This document shows, piece after piece, positions 23,661-32,350 of a stretch of 42,057 nucleotides of DNA. This stretch comes from Bacteroidota bacterium. GTDB taxonomy: Bacteria; Bacteroidota; Ignavibacteria; Kryptoniales; JAKASW01. Under the pieces are notes generated by a model, which saw nothing but the letters and a program-made list of their open reading frames with translations, was not told the origin of the DNA and searched no databases. Location: NCBI GenBank assembly GCA_021812985.1, contig JAKAMG010000026.1:1-42057 (forward strand). The letters run 5' to 3'. Within the stretch, counting starts at the first letter, position 1, and each line of letters opens with the position of its first letter. A program made the position numbers and the translations under genes.

Positions 23661-25001
23661 CTACGATTTCGGTGCTGGCAGATATGCGATTATCGGCTTT
23701 TCGAATATTTCCACATCCTGAGGTACCCTGATTCGCGTGTCGAAAAGCTCCGTCAGGCCTGCGGACAGAAGTCCCATGAAGAGCGCCAACCCGAATCCAC
23801 CGCCTATGATCAGGGCCTTGTTGGGCTTTGCGGGTTTCACAGGAAGTTGCGGAGGGTCTATGACGATGTAGTTCTGTGCGCTGTTCTGGTCAAGGTCCCG
23901 GGTAGTCTGTGCCTGCTCAAGCTTTACTTCCATTTCGCCGTAAAGTTTCTGGTAGATATCGAAATTTGCCTGCAGGTCCTGGTCCTGGCTGTTCGCGGCT
24001 GCTGCTTGTTGAACCGCGACTATGGCGTCGTGTCTCATTCTGTCCAGCGACATGATCTGATCCTGCTTCCGAACCTCCTCCGCCCGAATCGCGTTGGCGA
24101 CAAGTCCGACAAGCTGAATCACCTTCGCCCGAGCCGTCTGGACGTCCGGGTACTGCTCCGTGTATTCCTGGGACAACTGGTCGTATGATGTAACGGCGTT
24201 CTGAAGGTCTTTGGAATAAGGCACGTCTAGAAGCGGAATGAGGTAGAGCTTTGTAAGATCTATGTGTTCCGTTCGCTGGGTATTGGCCGCTGCTTCAAGT
24301 ATCGACAGCGCATCATTATAGTTCTTCATGGTTTGTTCTAAGGCATGAAGGTTTTCGCCGTACTTGTTGATATTTGCATAAAGGGTGCGGTCATCTTCTG
24401 GGAGGCTGTCTATATGGCGTTGAAGCGCGTCTACCATCGCACGCTGGCTATTCTGAAAAGTACTGCGAAGCTCTCCCACTTTTCGCTTGAAGAAGTTTAC
24501 CGTAAACTCGTTCTTTCTGTTCTGGACGTTGAGCTTCGTTTGTATAAACAGCTCGGACAGTACCCGAACGGCCTGCTGAGCACGGGAGGGGATTGTGTCG
24601 TAGTAGGAGATCGTGAAAGAGCTAGTCCCTTGCCTGGAAGTCTTGATGTTCTTCGATATGGCCGTAATAATCTTGTCTCTCAACGGGAGGTTTGTCTCGT
24701 ATTTCCCCAGCCCGAGGCTGTCCATAAGACCTTCGATTGTGGGTCTGCTATAGACTATCTCATCGAAATCTCCCAGCCTGTCGTCAGGCTGCAGCTCCAT
24801 AGCCAGCCTGTAGTTAAGAAGGGGATTGAGAGTCTGGTTCTCCTGTACGAGGATTGTAGTCGACGATTCGTATTCCCTCGGAAGCAGGAAGGCCCCCGTC
24901 GCGCAGATGGCAATGATCAAAGCAGCTGGTATGATGAAAGCAAGTCTGCGCCTCCTCAGCATGCTGGTAAACTCGTCGAATGTAAATTGTGCATTACGCA
25001 T
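23661..25001 (-). CDS. Wzz/GumC-family polysaccharide co-polymerase
   Basis: First gene of the - strand EPS operon, 446 residues. An N-terminal cytoplasmic stretch and helix ('LAFIIPAALIIAICATGAFLL', about 20-40) is followed by a long periplasmic coiled-coil region rich in Gln/Arg/Asp (about 60-370), with the Wzz signature 'YESSTTILVQ' near 50. It ends with a Pro-rich 'PQLPVKPAKPNK' and the second helix ('ALIIGGGFGLALFMGLLSAGL', about 392-415). The family sets chain length and links polymerase to the export channel. It works with the CpsD-like ATPase immediately downstream and the Wza lipoprotein transcribed divergently. Start ATG 25001. Confidence 0.95.
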   Translation of the reverse strand: MRNAQFTFDEFTSMLRRRRLAFIIPAALIIAICATGAFLLPREYESSTTILVQENQTLNPLLNYRLAMELQPDDRLGDFDEIVYSRPTIEGLMDSLGLGKYETNLPLRDKIITAISKNIKTSRQGTSSFTISYYDTIPSRAQQAVRVLSELFIQTKLNVQNRKNEFTVNFFKRKVGELRSTFQNSQRAMVDALQRHIDSLPEDDRTLYANINKYGENLHALEQTMKNYNDALSILEAAANTQRTEHIDLTKLYLIPLLDVPYSKDLQNAVTSYDQLSQEYTEQYPDVQTARAKVIQLVGLVANAIRAEEVRKQDQIMSLDRMRHDAIVAVQQAAAANSQDQDLQANFDIYQKLYGEMEVKLEQAQTTRDLDQNSAQNYIVIDPPQLPVKPAKPNKALIIGGGFGLALFMGLLSAGLTELFDTRIRVPQDVEIFEKPIIAYLPAPKS

Positions 25002-25029
25002 AATGTCTCTAGACCTTTTTCACGTATAA

Positions 25030-25046
25030 GGTCAAAAGCCGTGCCG
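25030..25046 (-). promoter_or_regulatory. Sigma54-like promoter for the - strand EPS operon
   Basis: On the - strand the sequence reads CGGCACGGCTTTTGACC. The -24 element GGCACG is exact and the spacing GG-N10-GA matches the sigma54 rule (GG-N10-GC) apart from A in place of the last C. It would start transcription near 25020, about 20 bases ahead of the Wzz start codon. Confidence 0.5.
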
Positions 25047-25124
25047 ATATAATTCCGGCGTAACGCCATGTTTTTCGCCCTTTTTGTCGTGCTGGAGAGG
25101 ATGTATGTATCGCAACTAATCGCG

Positions 25125-25198
25125 CCTCACTCATTGGCGTATACAAACTACACACACTCACCTCCTCTATGTATACATTCTATCCGCCTTGAGTGAGG
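25125..25198. repeat. Inverted repeat between the EPS promoters, candidate activator site
   Basis: CCTCACTCATTGGCG (25125-25139) is matched on the other strand by CCTCACTCAAGGCG (25198-25185): 13 identical bases, one spacer base different in length. The arms are 45 bases apart and lie roughly 75-145 bases upstream of both sigma54-like promoters, a normal distance for an enhancer site of a sigma54 activator. Confidence 0.5.
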
Positions 25199-25270
25199 TC
25201 TATAAGATCTCCCGCAAGTCAAATAAGCTTGTATCATGATATTTTAGTCCCTTTCGCCTGAATCAGAGCA

Positions 25271-25287
25271 GTGGCACACATGTTGAT
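25271..25287 (+). promoter_or_regulatory. Sigma54-like promoter for the + strand EPS operon
   Basis: GTGGCACACATGTTGAT: TGGCAC in the -24 position and TTGA in the -12 position with exact GG-N10-GA spacing (GG at 25273-25274, GA at 25285-25286). It departs from consensus at the last C of TTGC, as does its - strand partner. Predicted transcript start near 25298, about 55 bases before the wza GTG. Confidence 0.5.
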
Positions 25288-25352
25288 GAATTACGAGGTG
25301 ACACATGCTATCAAAGTATTAGAAAACGAAATGTCCACGTCGAAAGAATTGA

Positions 25353-26201
25353 GTGAAGAACGAATCTAATTCTAAAAGCAAAATCATCAGGGCACCAGAG
25401 GGCAAGGGCAGCACGGTAATCGTGTCGACAAAAGCGAGAGAGAACTCGTCGGTACAAAAAGTACTTTTTCTCATCAAGTTGCTCACCGGTTTCATGGTTA
25501 TTGCCGTCGGGACGTCCGGCTGCTCATTGGAGATGGCGTCGACACGCCCTCCCGCTTCCGCCAACACCCCCGTGCAGCCCGTTCTGGGGGGAACGAGTTC
25601 CAACATCGGGGCCTTGACAACAGACTCTGACTCCCTGAAAAAGGAGAGCGTGATCATGGCCGGCGACAAGGTTCAGTTGACAGTCTGGGGGTATCCCGAG
25701 TTCAATACGACAACCACGGTGAACGAGTATGGAACGATCACCGTCCCGCTCGTTGGAGAGGTAATCGTAGCAGGGTTAACAGGGACTCAGCTCGCAGGTG
25801 TGCTGAGGCAAAGGATATCAGAATATGCGAAAGGAAACGTGAAGCTGACGGTGTCCCATGTTGGGATGAACGACCTCGTGAGCGTCCTGGGAGCGGTCAC
25901 GCGACAGGGGAATTATTCAGCCCTTTCGAATAGATCACTCGTGAATGTCCTGGCCGATGCAGGGGGAACCACCACTGACGCCGACCTTGAGGGGATCAAA
26001 ATCTATCGTGGCGGAGACAGGTCGGATGTCGTCAACGTGAATCTCACCAATTATTTGCGAAGCGGAAACGTCCAGTATGTTCCGAGAGTGAGCCCGGGAG
26101 ATGTCGTGTTCGTACCTGAACAGCCCAATTTCATCCGAGATTTCTCGACTTACGCAAGCGAAGTGGTCTTCCTCTTCGGCTTCTTTGCCCTTCTTAAATG
26201 A
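25353..26201 (+). CDS. Wza-type polysaccharide export lipoprotein
   Basis: 282 residues. Export signal with lipobox 'VGTSGC' (lipidated Cys57), a Thr/Pro linker, the polysaccharide-export (Poly_export) domain 'GDKVQLTVWGYPEFNTTTTVNEYGTITVPLVGEV' near 101, then an SLBB-type domain 'VSVLGAVTRQGNYSALSNRSLVNVLADAGG' near 172, and a C-terminal hydrophobic helix that would cross the outer membrane ('EVVFLFGFFALL'). Forms the outer-membrane channel for EPS. First gene of the + strand EPS operon. GTG 25353 gives a long polar n-region; GTG 25422 is a plausible later start. Stop overlaps the next start by ATGA. Confidence 0.93.
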   Translation: MKNESNSKSKIIRAPEGKGSTVIVSTKARENSSVQKVLFLIKLLTGFMVIAVGTSGCSLEMASTRPPASANTPVQPVLGGTSSNIGALTTDSDSLKKESVIMAGDKVQLTVWGYPEFNTTTTVNEYGTITVPLVGEVIVAGLTGTQLAGVLRQRISEYAKGNVKLTVSHVGMNDLVSVLGAVTRQGNYSALSNRSLVNVLADAGGTTTDADLEGIKIYRGGDRSDVVNVNLTNYLRSGNVQYVPRVSPGDVVFVPEQPNFIRDFSTYASEVVFLFGFFALLK

Positions 26202-27124
26202 TCGTGAAAGAGACTCAAGTGATTAAGCTCACGCTCATCCCGTTCGCGTTGATAGTGTGCCTCGTGTCAAACGCGTTCGGTCAGGCTCTTAATTCCAGCA
26301 TGAGTGTTGGCGCAAGAAATGTCGCATTGGGAAATGCAGATATGGCGGAACCACATGACATAGGTTCCCTATATGGAAACCCGGCGACAATAGCCATGCT
26401 CGGGAGCCCGACTGTTCTGGTCAATCACGTCCAAGGCTCCGACAGTCAGTTGCAGGAGGATGTTGCTTTCCCCGTCATCTACACAAAGTCTCAGATGCTC
26501 GCCTTCGGAGCGGAGTATTATTCGGTCGGAGTGCTGACCGGATCGCCCGATCAAAGGAGAGTCTCGCTTGGCTATAACGTGGCGTTCGCAAGCAAGATCA
26601 ACAGTACAATGAGCCTTGGTGGATTAGTCTTGTTCCAAAGGGGGTACGTCGCCCACCTGAATGCGGCCGCATCCGCGTCGTACGCATTAGGATTCGACTA
26701 TAAGCCAAGCCCTGACCTCAGTTACGGGTTGACGTTGAGTGGTCTGGGTACAGGCGTCGATTTTGCGACTGCCAATTCGATAGTCACTCCTATCCAGACG
26801 GTCCTTTCGCGGGCGCTAACAGTGAGTGCCGTAATGCGTTTTCCTACAGAAGCGTCTTTTCGGCCGGCTTTCATGACTATCGCGCTTGCTTCGCAGAAGG
26901 TGTTCAGCGTTTCCGGCGTTAATTACATGGGAGGGGTTGAATTCTATCCGACGAATTTTCTGACTTTGAGATTCGGGTATAATGCGGGGCCTGCCGGGGC
27001 CAGGCAGGCGTATGGAATCGGACTGTCACGGGGAGTCCTTGCCCTCGACATGGCTATCTCGTCCGTGAGTTCCGGCAATTCAAAAACCTTATTAGATCAA
27101 CTGTCTCTGTCGGTGAAATTCTGA
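26198..27124 (+). CDS. PorV/PorQ-like outer-membrane beta-barrel protein
   Basis: 308 residues with signal peptide 'LTLIPFALIVCLVSNAFG' and repeated amphipathic beta strands ending in Phe. 'VGARNVALGNADMAEPHDIGSLYGNPATIAML' (residues about 37-68) is the hallmark of the PorV/PorQ/OmpP1-like family, where it precedes the barrel. PorV and PorQ serve T9SS cargo release and attachment. Being coupled by ATGA to the Wza gene and followed two genes later by a T9SS-tailed protein, it may be a locus-dedicated surface partner. A general fatty-acid-transporter-like barrel is the alternative. In the 106 bases after the gene a small hairpin GGACC-TCAG-GGTCC is visible at 27187-27200. Confidence 0.75.
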   Translation: MIVKETQVIKLTLIPFALIVCLVSNAFGQALNSSMSVGARNVALGNADMAEPHDIGSLYGNPATIAMLGSPTVLVNHVQGSDSQLQEDVAFPVIYTKSQMLAFGAEYYSVGVLTGSPDQRRVSLGYNVAFASKINSTMSLGGLVLFQRGYVAHLNAAASASYALGFDYKPSPDLSYGLTLSGLGTGVDFATANSIVTPIQTVLSRALTVSAVMRFPTEASFRPAFMTIALASQKVFSVSGVNYMGGVEFYPTNFLTLRFGYNAGPAGARQAYGIGLSRGVLALDMAISSVSSGNSKTLLDQLSLSVKF

Positions 27125-27230
27125 TGCCGGCATTTTCTGCCACAGACGTCCGCATGGCTGATCCCTCTTCACGTGAGGAGCATAATGGACCTCAGGGTCC
27201 CAACCCGACGGGCAAGAAGGAGAATGGCAA

Positions 27231-29201
27231 ATGATATCCGTCTTCATATTAAACTTCGTGGTTTCCACTCTTTTGTCGATCGTGTTGACGCCTCTCGTGA
27301 TTCGTCTTGCCGTACTCATCGGGGCAGTCGATAAGCCGGATGAGAGGAAGATACACAAGAAGGTGATGCCGCGACTTGGCGGGGTGGCGACCTTCTTCAG
27401 CTTCTCAATCACGCTGGCGATATCTCATTTCGTCTTCCCGGAAATGAGGCTGGATGAAATCGTATCCAGGGGGAATTTCGGTATGATTGGGCTCTCCTTC
27501 TTTATGATCCTGATGCTTGGCGTCGGTGACGATGTGTGGACGCTAAAGCCGAAGCAAAAGTTTCTTGTGCAGTTCCTGGCTGGTTCGCTTCTGTACCTCG
27601 CCGGATTTAGAATTGAACAAATAACAAATCCTTTCGGCGGTGGAACTCTTGTGCTCGGACCTCTTTCATACCCCCTCACGGTGTTTTGGATGGTGGGTAT
27701 CACGAACGCGTTCAACCTCATCGATGGTCTGGATGGGCTTGCGTCCGGTATAGCACTCATCGCAGGGCTTAGCATAACCGCAATATCTGTCTTCGACGGC
27801 GATATCGAGACCGCCGCTGTCACTCTCATTCTCGTCGGATCCGTACTTGGATTCCTTAAGTACAATTTCAACCCCGCCAGGATTTTCCTCGGAGACTCAG
27901 GAAGTCTGTTCCTTGGCTTCATGCTCTCGGTCCTCTCCATCGAGAGTTCCACGAAGGGTTCGACCGCCTTCTCTCTTCTCATCCCGATACTCGTGCTTGG
28001 CGTTCCCATAATGGATACGCTCCTCGCAATGCTCAGAAGGGTCCTTAGGTCCTTCATTCCGGGACAGGCTTCGAAATCTCCGCTCAAGAAGCTGAGTTCA
28101 ATGTTCCTCCCTGACAAGCGCCACATTCACCACCAGCTCCTCGCCAAGGGATTGTCGCACCGGAACGCTGTCATCGTCCTTTACATAGTATCGATTGCGC
28201 TGGGGCTGAGCGCCCTCCTGGTTACCGCGGGCAGTCTGAACACGTTCATACTCCTGATCGGTGTGGCGTCAGTGATTAGTTTCGGGATAAGAGTCCTCGG
28301 GTACAGAGAAATGGCGTTCATACGCAATGGTACGTTACTTCGGCTGTACAGCAGGGCATTCCTTGGATCCGCCGTACCGCTTATAATACTTGACGCGCTG
28401 TCGGTCGGCGTGGCATTTGTGATGACCCAGATCCTCCTTGCGCCTGCTGGATTCGGCCTGTCTCTTTGGCGCTCCATGGCTTTTGCCATGCTTGTGATCA
28501 CTATAATACAACTCCTGACGTATACGCTCGGTGGCTTGTACAAGCGCACGGTAAGCCTGTTTGGACTCGGTGATCTTCTGCAAATGTTCAAAACCACAAT
28601 CACCGGTGTTGCCCTCACAGTCGTCGCACTGGTCTGGCTTCCACTGTTGCCTCGCGGCACAAACACGGTTGACTTCGCGCTTCTCTACTTTTACTTCCTC
28701 ATTACGCTCGTCATCGGGTCGCGCCTTATTTTCCACGCCTTGAATTATGTATTTCACCGGGAGCTGACCGATGGCAAGAAGTCTCTGATCTATGGAGCCA
28801 ACCGTGACGGACTCATCACACTCCAGTCGCTTATAGCTCAGGGGAACGCCAGAGGAGCTTTCCCGCTTGGTTTCCTGGATGACGACCCCAGTCTCGAGGG
28901 AAAATACCTCGACGGCTATCCGATCTTCGGCGGACATTGGAAGCTTGAGAGACTGATAAACAAGTGTAATATCGGAGAGGTCATCCTCGCGGGTGCGCGA
29001 ATAAATCCGCTCGTATTAGGGAGAATCAGGAAAGTCGCCGGGGAATACAAGATTCCCATCAGGGTCCTTCGAATTAAATTCGAGATGATCGAGTCGGAAG
29101 CTGGTGCCGGCGCTGACGTGTCGGAAGACAGTCTGGACACAAATACGGAATCGCTTTCCGCAAACATCGAGTATTATGGCATCTCAACTCAAGCTGTTTA
29201 A
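27231..29201 (+). CDS. Fusion: WecA/TagO-type phosphoglycosyl transferase + CapD/WbpM-type N-terminal domain
   Basis: 656 residues. Residues 1-350 are a polyprenyl-phosphate HexNAc-1-P transferase with about ten helices: 'VGDDVWTLKPKQKFLVQ' (98-114, catalytic Asp pair 100-101), 'NLIDGLDGLASG' (162-173), 'FLGDSGSLFLG' (219-229) and 'HIHHQLL' (298-304). Residues 375-505 add four more helices, and 515-620 form a Rossmann-like domain: 'LIYGANRDG' (519-527), 'LGFLDDDP', 'GYPIFGG', 'EVILAGAR'. This second half is the membrane and CoA_binding_3-type region of CapD/WbpM/PglF proteins and of WbaP-type transferases, here without the catalytic SDR or transferase part. It starts the lipid-linked repeat unit. 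AAGGAG eight bases before ATG 27231. Confidence 0.9.
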   Translation: MISVFILNFVVSTLLSIVLTPLVIRLAVLIGAVDKPDERKIHKKVMPRLGGVATFFSFSITLAISHFVFPEMRLDEIVSRGNFGMIGLSFFMILMLGVGDDVWTLKPKQKFLVQFLAGSLLYLAGFRIEQITNPFGGGTLVLGPLSYPLTVFWMVGITNAFNLIDGLDGLASGIALIAGLSITAISVFDGDIETAAVTLILVGSVLGFLKYNFNPARIFLGDSGSLFLGFMLSVLSIESSTKGSTAFSLLIPILVLGVPIMDTLLAMLRRVLRSFIPGQASKSPLKKLSSMFLPDKRHIHHQLLAKGLSHRNAVIVLYIVSIALGLSALLVTAGSLNTFILLIGVASVISFGIRVLGYREMAFIRNGTLLRLYSRAFLGSAVPLIILDALSVGVAFVMTQILLAPAGFGLSLWRSMAFAMLVITIIQLLTYTLGGLYKRTVSLFGLGDLLQMFKTTITGVALTVVALVWLPLLPRGTNTVDFALLYFYFLITLVIGSRLIFHALNYVFHRELTDGKKSLIYGANRDGLITLQSLIAQGNARGAFPLGFLDDDPSLEGKYLDGYPIFGGHWKLERLINKCNIGEVILAGARINPLVLGRIRKVAGEYKIPIRVLRIKFEMIESEAGAGADVSEDSLDTNTESLSANIEYYGISTQAV

Positions 29202-32200
29202 TTTCCGACGCTGGACAGATCGCTTGGTTAAACCAACTCTTGGGCTGGTCCTGTCGCTGTTTTTAATCGCCCTAAGTTGGCAGAGCGTTCTTGCTGGTTC
29301 CTTGCCGGCGCCGATGCAAACAGCGCCTGCGAACGACGCGGTCCTGGCCAAATCTTCTTCTTATACTTTGAGCTGGCAAGCTGTGAGCGGAGCCATTTCT
29401 TACAGACTCCAGGTCTCGGCGGATTCAACCTTCTCGACCACTTCCTCCATTGCAGTTGATTCGGTGACAACATCGAATATGGCTGTCGTATCTAACGTTA
29501 AACCTTTAGTGTACTACTGGCGCGTGCAGGCCGCAGATTCCACCGACACAAGTTCCTGGTCATCAGTCTGGTCTTATGACGCTGGGCCTCCGCCCTCTCC
29601 TTCATTGCTGGCTCCACCGAACGGTGCCTCAGATCGCCCTTCGCCAATCACTCTCCGATGGTCAGCTCCCTACGCTGATTCCTCTCGTGTTCAATTGGCG
29701 AATTACAAGGGAGATTACTCGTTCTCACCCGGAGATATAGTTCTGGACACGACTGTATCAGCGGATTCCGTTGGCGTGAGCGGACTTGGTCTCGGGCAGA
29801 CTTACTACTGGCGTGTGCTCGGTAAGAACGTAAACCAGTCCGGGCCATGGAGCACTACCGGAGTGTTCTACACTTCCTACCCTCCGTCAGTTTCGCTTCT
29901 GCAGCCAGGATACGCCGCTCAGGTTAGCTCAGCCGATATCAACTGCTCATGGTTGCAATCGGGTGGCGTAGTGGCATACGAGCTCCAGGTTTCAACTGAC
30001 CAGTTCTACAATTCACCACCAGTACTCGACACAATTGTGCAGGCCACTTCGTTCAGGATCGACTCTCTTCCAAAGGGTGGTACTTACTATTGGCGCGTGA
30101 GAGGGAAGTCAAACGTAGGCGGTTTCCTGGGAACTTGGTCGTCTGCTGTCTTCTATACGTTTCCTGCGGCACCTTCTCTTTTGATTCCCGCAAACGGCGG
30201 ATCAACATTTGCCGTGAATCCAACGCTGCGCTGGAGGGGAGTGAATGGGGCCGCATTCTACAGGATTCAGTTAGCGCTGGATTCAACTTTCGCGTCAATT
30301 GTACTTGATTCCACAACCACATCTGCCGTTGACTCCCTGACGCTCGATTCGTTAAACGCAGGAGCCAAGCTTTACTGGCACGTGGATGGGGGGTCCAACA
30401 ATAACGGCTGGGGGCCTTACTCGGCCACTTTTGAGTTTTCCACTGGGCCAATGCCGCCTAATCCACCCTTACTGCTGGCCCCGGGGGACTCTTCTACGCT
30501 CTTTCCACTTGATGTGGTTGTGTCTTGGAGTAGGGCGTCAGGCGCCGAACGCTATCTGGTAGAGCTGTCATCTGATTCCACTTTCAGGAATCTCGTTGTA
30601 CTCGATTCTTCAGTCGCAGTCGATAGTCTGAGAATTGACTCACTGAAAACCGGCGCGGTCTACTTTTGGCGAGTGAAGTCGGAGTCTTCATCGTCGGGAT
30701 GGGGACTTTTTTCTGAGGTTCGGAGGTTTTTCACGGAGTCATCCTACTTGCCAAGCCCCCTGCTCGAACAGCCGGCCGACAGCACTGTTAATTTGCCGAC
30801 AAGCCTTGTCCTTCGGTGGTCTGCAGTGACACACGCAGCTCTCTACCAGGTACAACTTTCGTCAGACTCCGTCATGGATACTTTAACTGTCAACGATTCG
30901 ACGCTGGCCGTGGACTCTGTCTCTGTTGGTCAGTTGATGCGAGGCTTCAGATATTATTGGCGCGTCAGGGCGGGCGTTGCCGGCGGAGGGTGGGGACCAT
31001 TTTCGAACACCCACAGGTTTACCATCGAGCCATGGACACAGGGGAGTACTCTCCTCATCAGTACGATTCTTAATTACCCTCACTATTCCAACATTGCCCA
31101 GTTCAAACCAACTGACTATAGGCTGTTCGGAATACCGGGGAACTCAGGAATGTCCATCGCGGGCCTGCTTAAGGGCACTCCGGGAAGAGATTGGCAAGCT
31201 TTCACCGATAACGGCGACTCAACGAACTTTCTCTTAAAATACGATGCCTCGGGCAATTTCAATCTTGTAACCGGAAAGGCATTTTGGCTGATCTACAACG
31301 GTCAGATGAAGATTGACACATCGGTTTATTCATCGGTGCTCGATTCCATCGGCCAAATAGGAATTGAATTGCACCATGGCTGGAACATTATAACAGACCC
31401 GTTCTCGGTGGATGTTCCCTGGGATTCCGTTCAGTCGATTAACGGTGTGAACACCGGGCCGATTTGGGGTTACAACAACGGCTTCAACACGTCAAGTACC
31501 CTTGCGCAATTTCAGGGGTACTATTACTTCAATCCAGATAGCGCAAAGGTACTGAAGATTCCATATATGGAGGTCCAATCGCGGCCCGGCCACGTAGTGG
31601 GTACGGTGCGGACCTTCAGTGTGAATTCGACTTGGACTCTCCGTCTAACGCTTTCAACCGGCGGGCTAGTTGACAGTTCGGCCTGGTTTGGTGTTTCGGC
31701 ATTAGCAACTAATGGCTTCAATACGCTGGATGCTCGGAAGCCTGAAGGTCCCGGCCTCGAGCCTTCCGTTTACTTCGATCATCCGGAATGGGACCCCGGC
31801 AACAGAGAATTTGCTTCTGAGATGCGTCCGGCCTTCGGCGATTCGTCTGAATGGACGCTGGCCGTTAACGGCATCCCAGGGACGGAAGCTACTCTCAGCT
31901 TCAATGGCTTGCGGGAACTGCCTGAGACATTCAGCGCGTACCTGTATAACCCGACAACTGGATCGTGGACCGATATGAGGAGCACGCCTGTTTTTACTTT
32001 CGTGCCAGAATCACGGACCTCGACATTTACTATTCTGGTTGGGCGAAGTGACTTGGTAAGCGGTCTTCTCAGCGTCAGCGAGCCCAATGAGTTTCGTCTC
32101 GACAGGAACTACCCGAATCCATTTAATCCAACGACTGTCATAGGCTATCATCTGCCCGCTCAAATGAAAGTGAGCATGACAGTTTATAATGTCATTGGAC

Positions 32201-32349
32201 AGCGTGTCACGACCTTGGTTGACGGAGTGGAGGGCCCCGGCGAGCATTCAGTCCAGTTTGACGGTTCGCGATTCGCCAGCGGAGTTTACTTCTACCGTCT
32301 GATCGCCGGCGGTCGTGTGTTTACCGGCAAAATGGCTTTAGTGAAGTAG
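29176..32349 (+). CDS. Large surface protein: six FN3-like repeats + T9SS sorting domain
   Basis: 1057 residues from ATG 29176, which overlaps the WecA fusion by 26 bases; the frame is open to 29104, but the later start gives a normal signal peptide ('LGLVLSLFLIALSWQSVLA'). Six FN3-like repeats of about 95-100 residues follow (about 25-615), each with 'L..P.. ....L.W', 'Y.(L/V)QLS.DSTF' and the closing 'YYWRV.....GWG/SWS'. A middle region (about 620-960) has 'YRLFGIPG', 'GKAFWLIYNG', 'GWNIITDPF', 'FQGYYYFN', common in surface proteins of this clade. The last about 80 residues are a T9SS tail: 'NYPNPFNPTT', 'VYNVIGQRVTTL', 'FASGVYFYRL', 'MALVK'. Probably a cell-surface adhesin or EPS-binding protein. 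Confidence 0.9.
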   Translation: MASQLKLFNFRRWTDRLVKPTLGLVLSLFLIALSWQSVLAGSLPAPMQTAPANDAVLAKSSSYTLSWQAVSGAISYRLQVSADSTFSTTSSIAVDSVTTSNMAVVSNVKPLVYYWRVQAADSTDTSSWSSVWSYDAGPPPSPSLLAPPNGASDRPSPITLRWSAPYADSSRVQLANYKGDYSFSPGDIVLDTTVSADSVGVSGLGLGQTYYWRVLGKNVNQSGPWSTTGVFYTSYPPSVSLLQPGYAAQVSSADINCSWLQSGGVVAYELQVSTDQFYNSPPVLDTIVQATSFRIDSLPKGGTYYWRVRGKSNVGGFLGTWSSAVFYTFPAAPSLLIPANGGSTFAVNPTLRWRGVNGAAFYRIQLALDSTFASIVLDSTTTSAVDSLTLDSLNAGAKLYWHVDGGSNNNGWGPYSATFEFSTGPMPPNPPLLLAPGDSSTLFPLDVVVSWSRASGAERYLVELSSDSTFRNLVVLDSSVAVDSLRIDSLKTGAVYFWRVKSESSSSGWGLFSEVRRFFTESSYLPSPLLEQPADSTVNLPTSLVLRWSAVTHAALYQVQLSSDSVMDTLTVNDSTLAVDSVSVGQLMRGFRYYWRVRAGVAGGGWGPFSNTHRFTIEPWTQGSTLLISTILNYPHYSNIAQFKPTDYRLFGIPGNSGMSIAGLLKGTPGRDWQAFTDNGDSTNFLLKYDASGNFNLVTGKAFWLIYNGQMKIDTSVYSSVLDSIGQIGIELHHGWNIITDPFSVDVPWDSVQSINGVNTGPIWGYNNGFNTSSTLAQFQGYYYFNPDSAKVLKIPYMEVQSRPGHVVGTVRTFSVNSTWTLRLTLSTGGLVDSSAWFGVSALATNGFNTLDARKPEGPGLEPSVYFDHPEWDPGNREFASEMRPAFGDSSEWTLAVNGIPGTEATLSFNGLRELPETFSAYLYNPTTGSWTDMRSTPVFTFVPESRTSTFTILVGRSDLVSGLLSVSEPNEFRLDRNYPNPFNPTTVIGYHLPAQMKVSMTVYNVIGQRVTTLVDGVEGPGEHSVQFDGSRFASGVYFYRLIAGGRVFTGKMALVK

Positions 32350-32350
32350 A

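Larger units (their letters stand above)
25002..25352. other. 351-base divergent control region of the two EPS operons
   Basis: No gene. It holds two sigma54-like promoters facing outward (25030-25046 and 25271-25287), a long interrupted inverted repeat (25125-25198), an 11-base palindrome GGCGTAACGCC (25057-25067), and the palindromes GTATAC at 25139-25144 and ATGTATACAT at 25169-25178. The density of symmetrical elements is higher than anywhere else in the window, as expected for a shared regulator-binding region. Confidence 0.6.

Noticed and set aside
25101-25110. ATGTATGTAT tandem as a short repeat array
   Set aside because: Only two and a half units; likely part of the AT-rich control region rather than a repeat locus.
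27425-28937. Long - strand frames opposite the WecA fusion
   Set aside because: Antisense to a gene with full catalytic motifs; their translations show no motif.
29104-29175. Longer start of the T9SS repeat protein
   Set aside because: It would put 24 extra residues before the signal peptide and deepen the overlap with the transferase gene.
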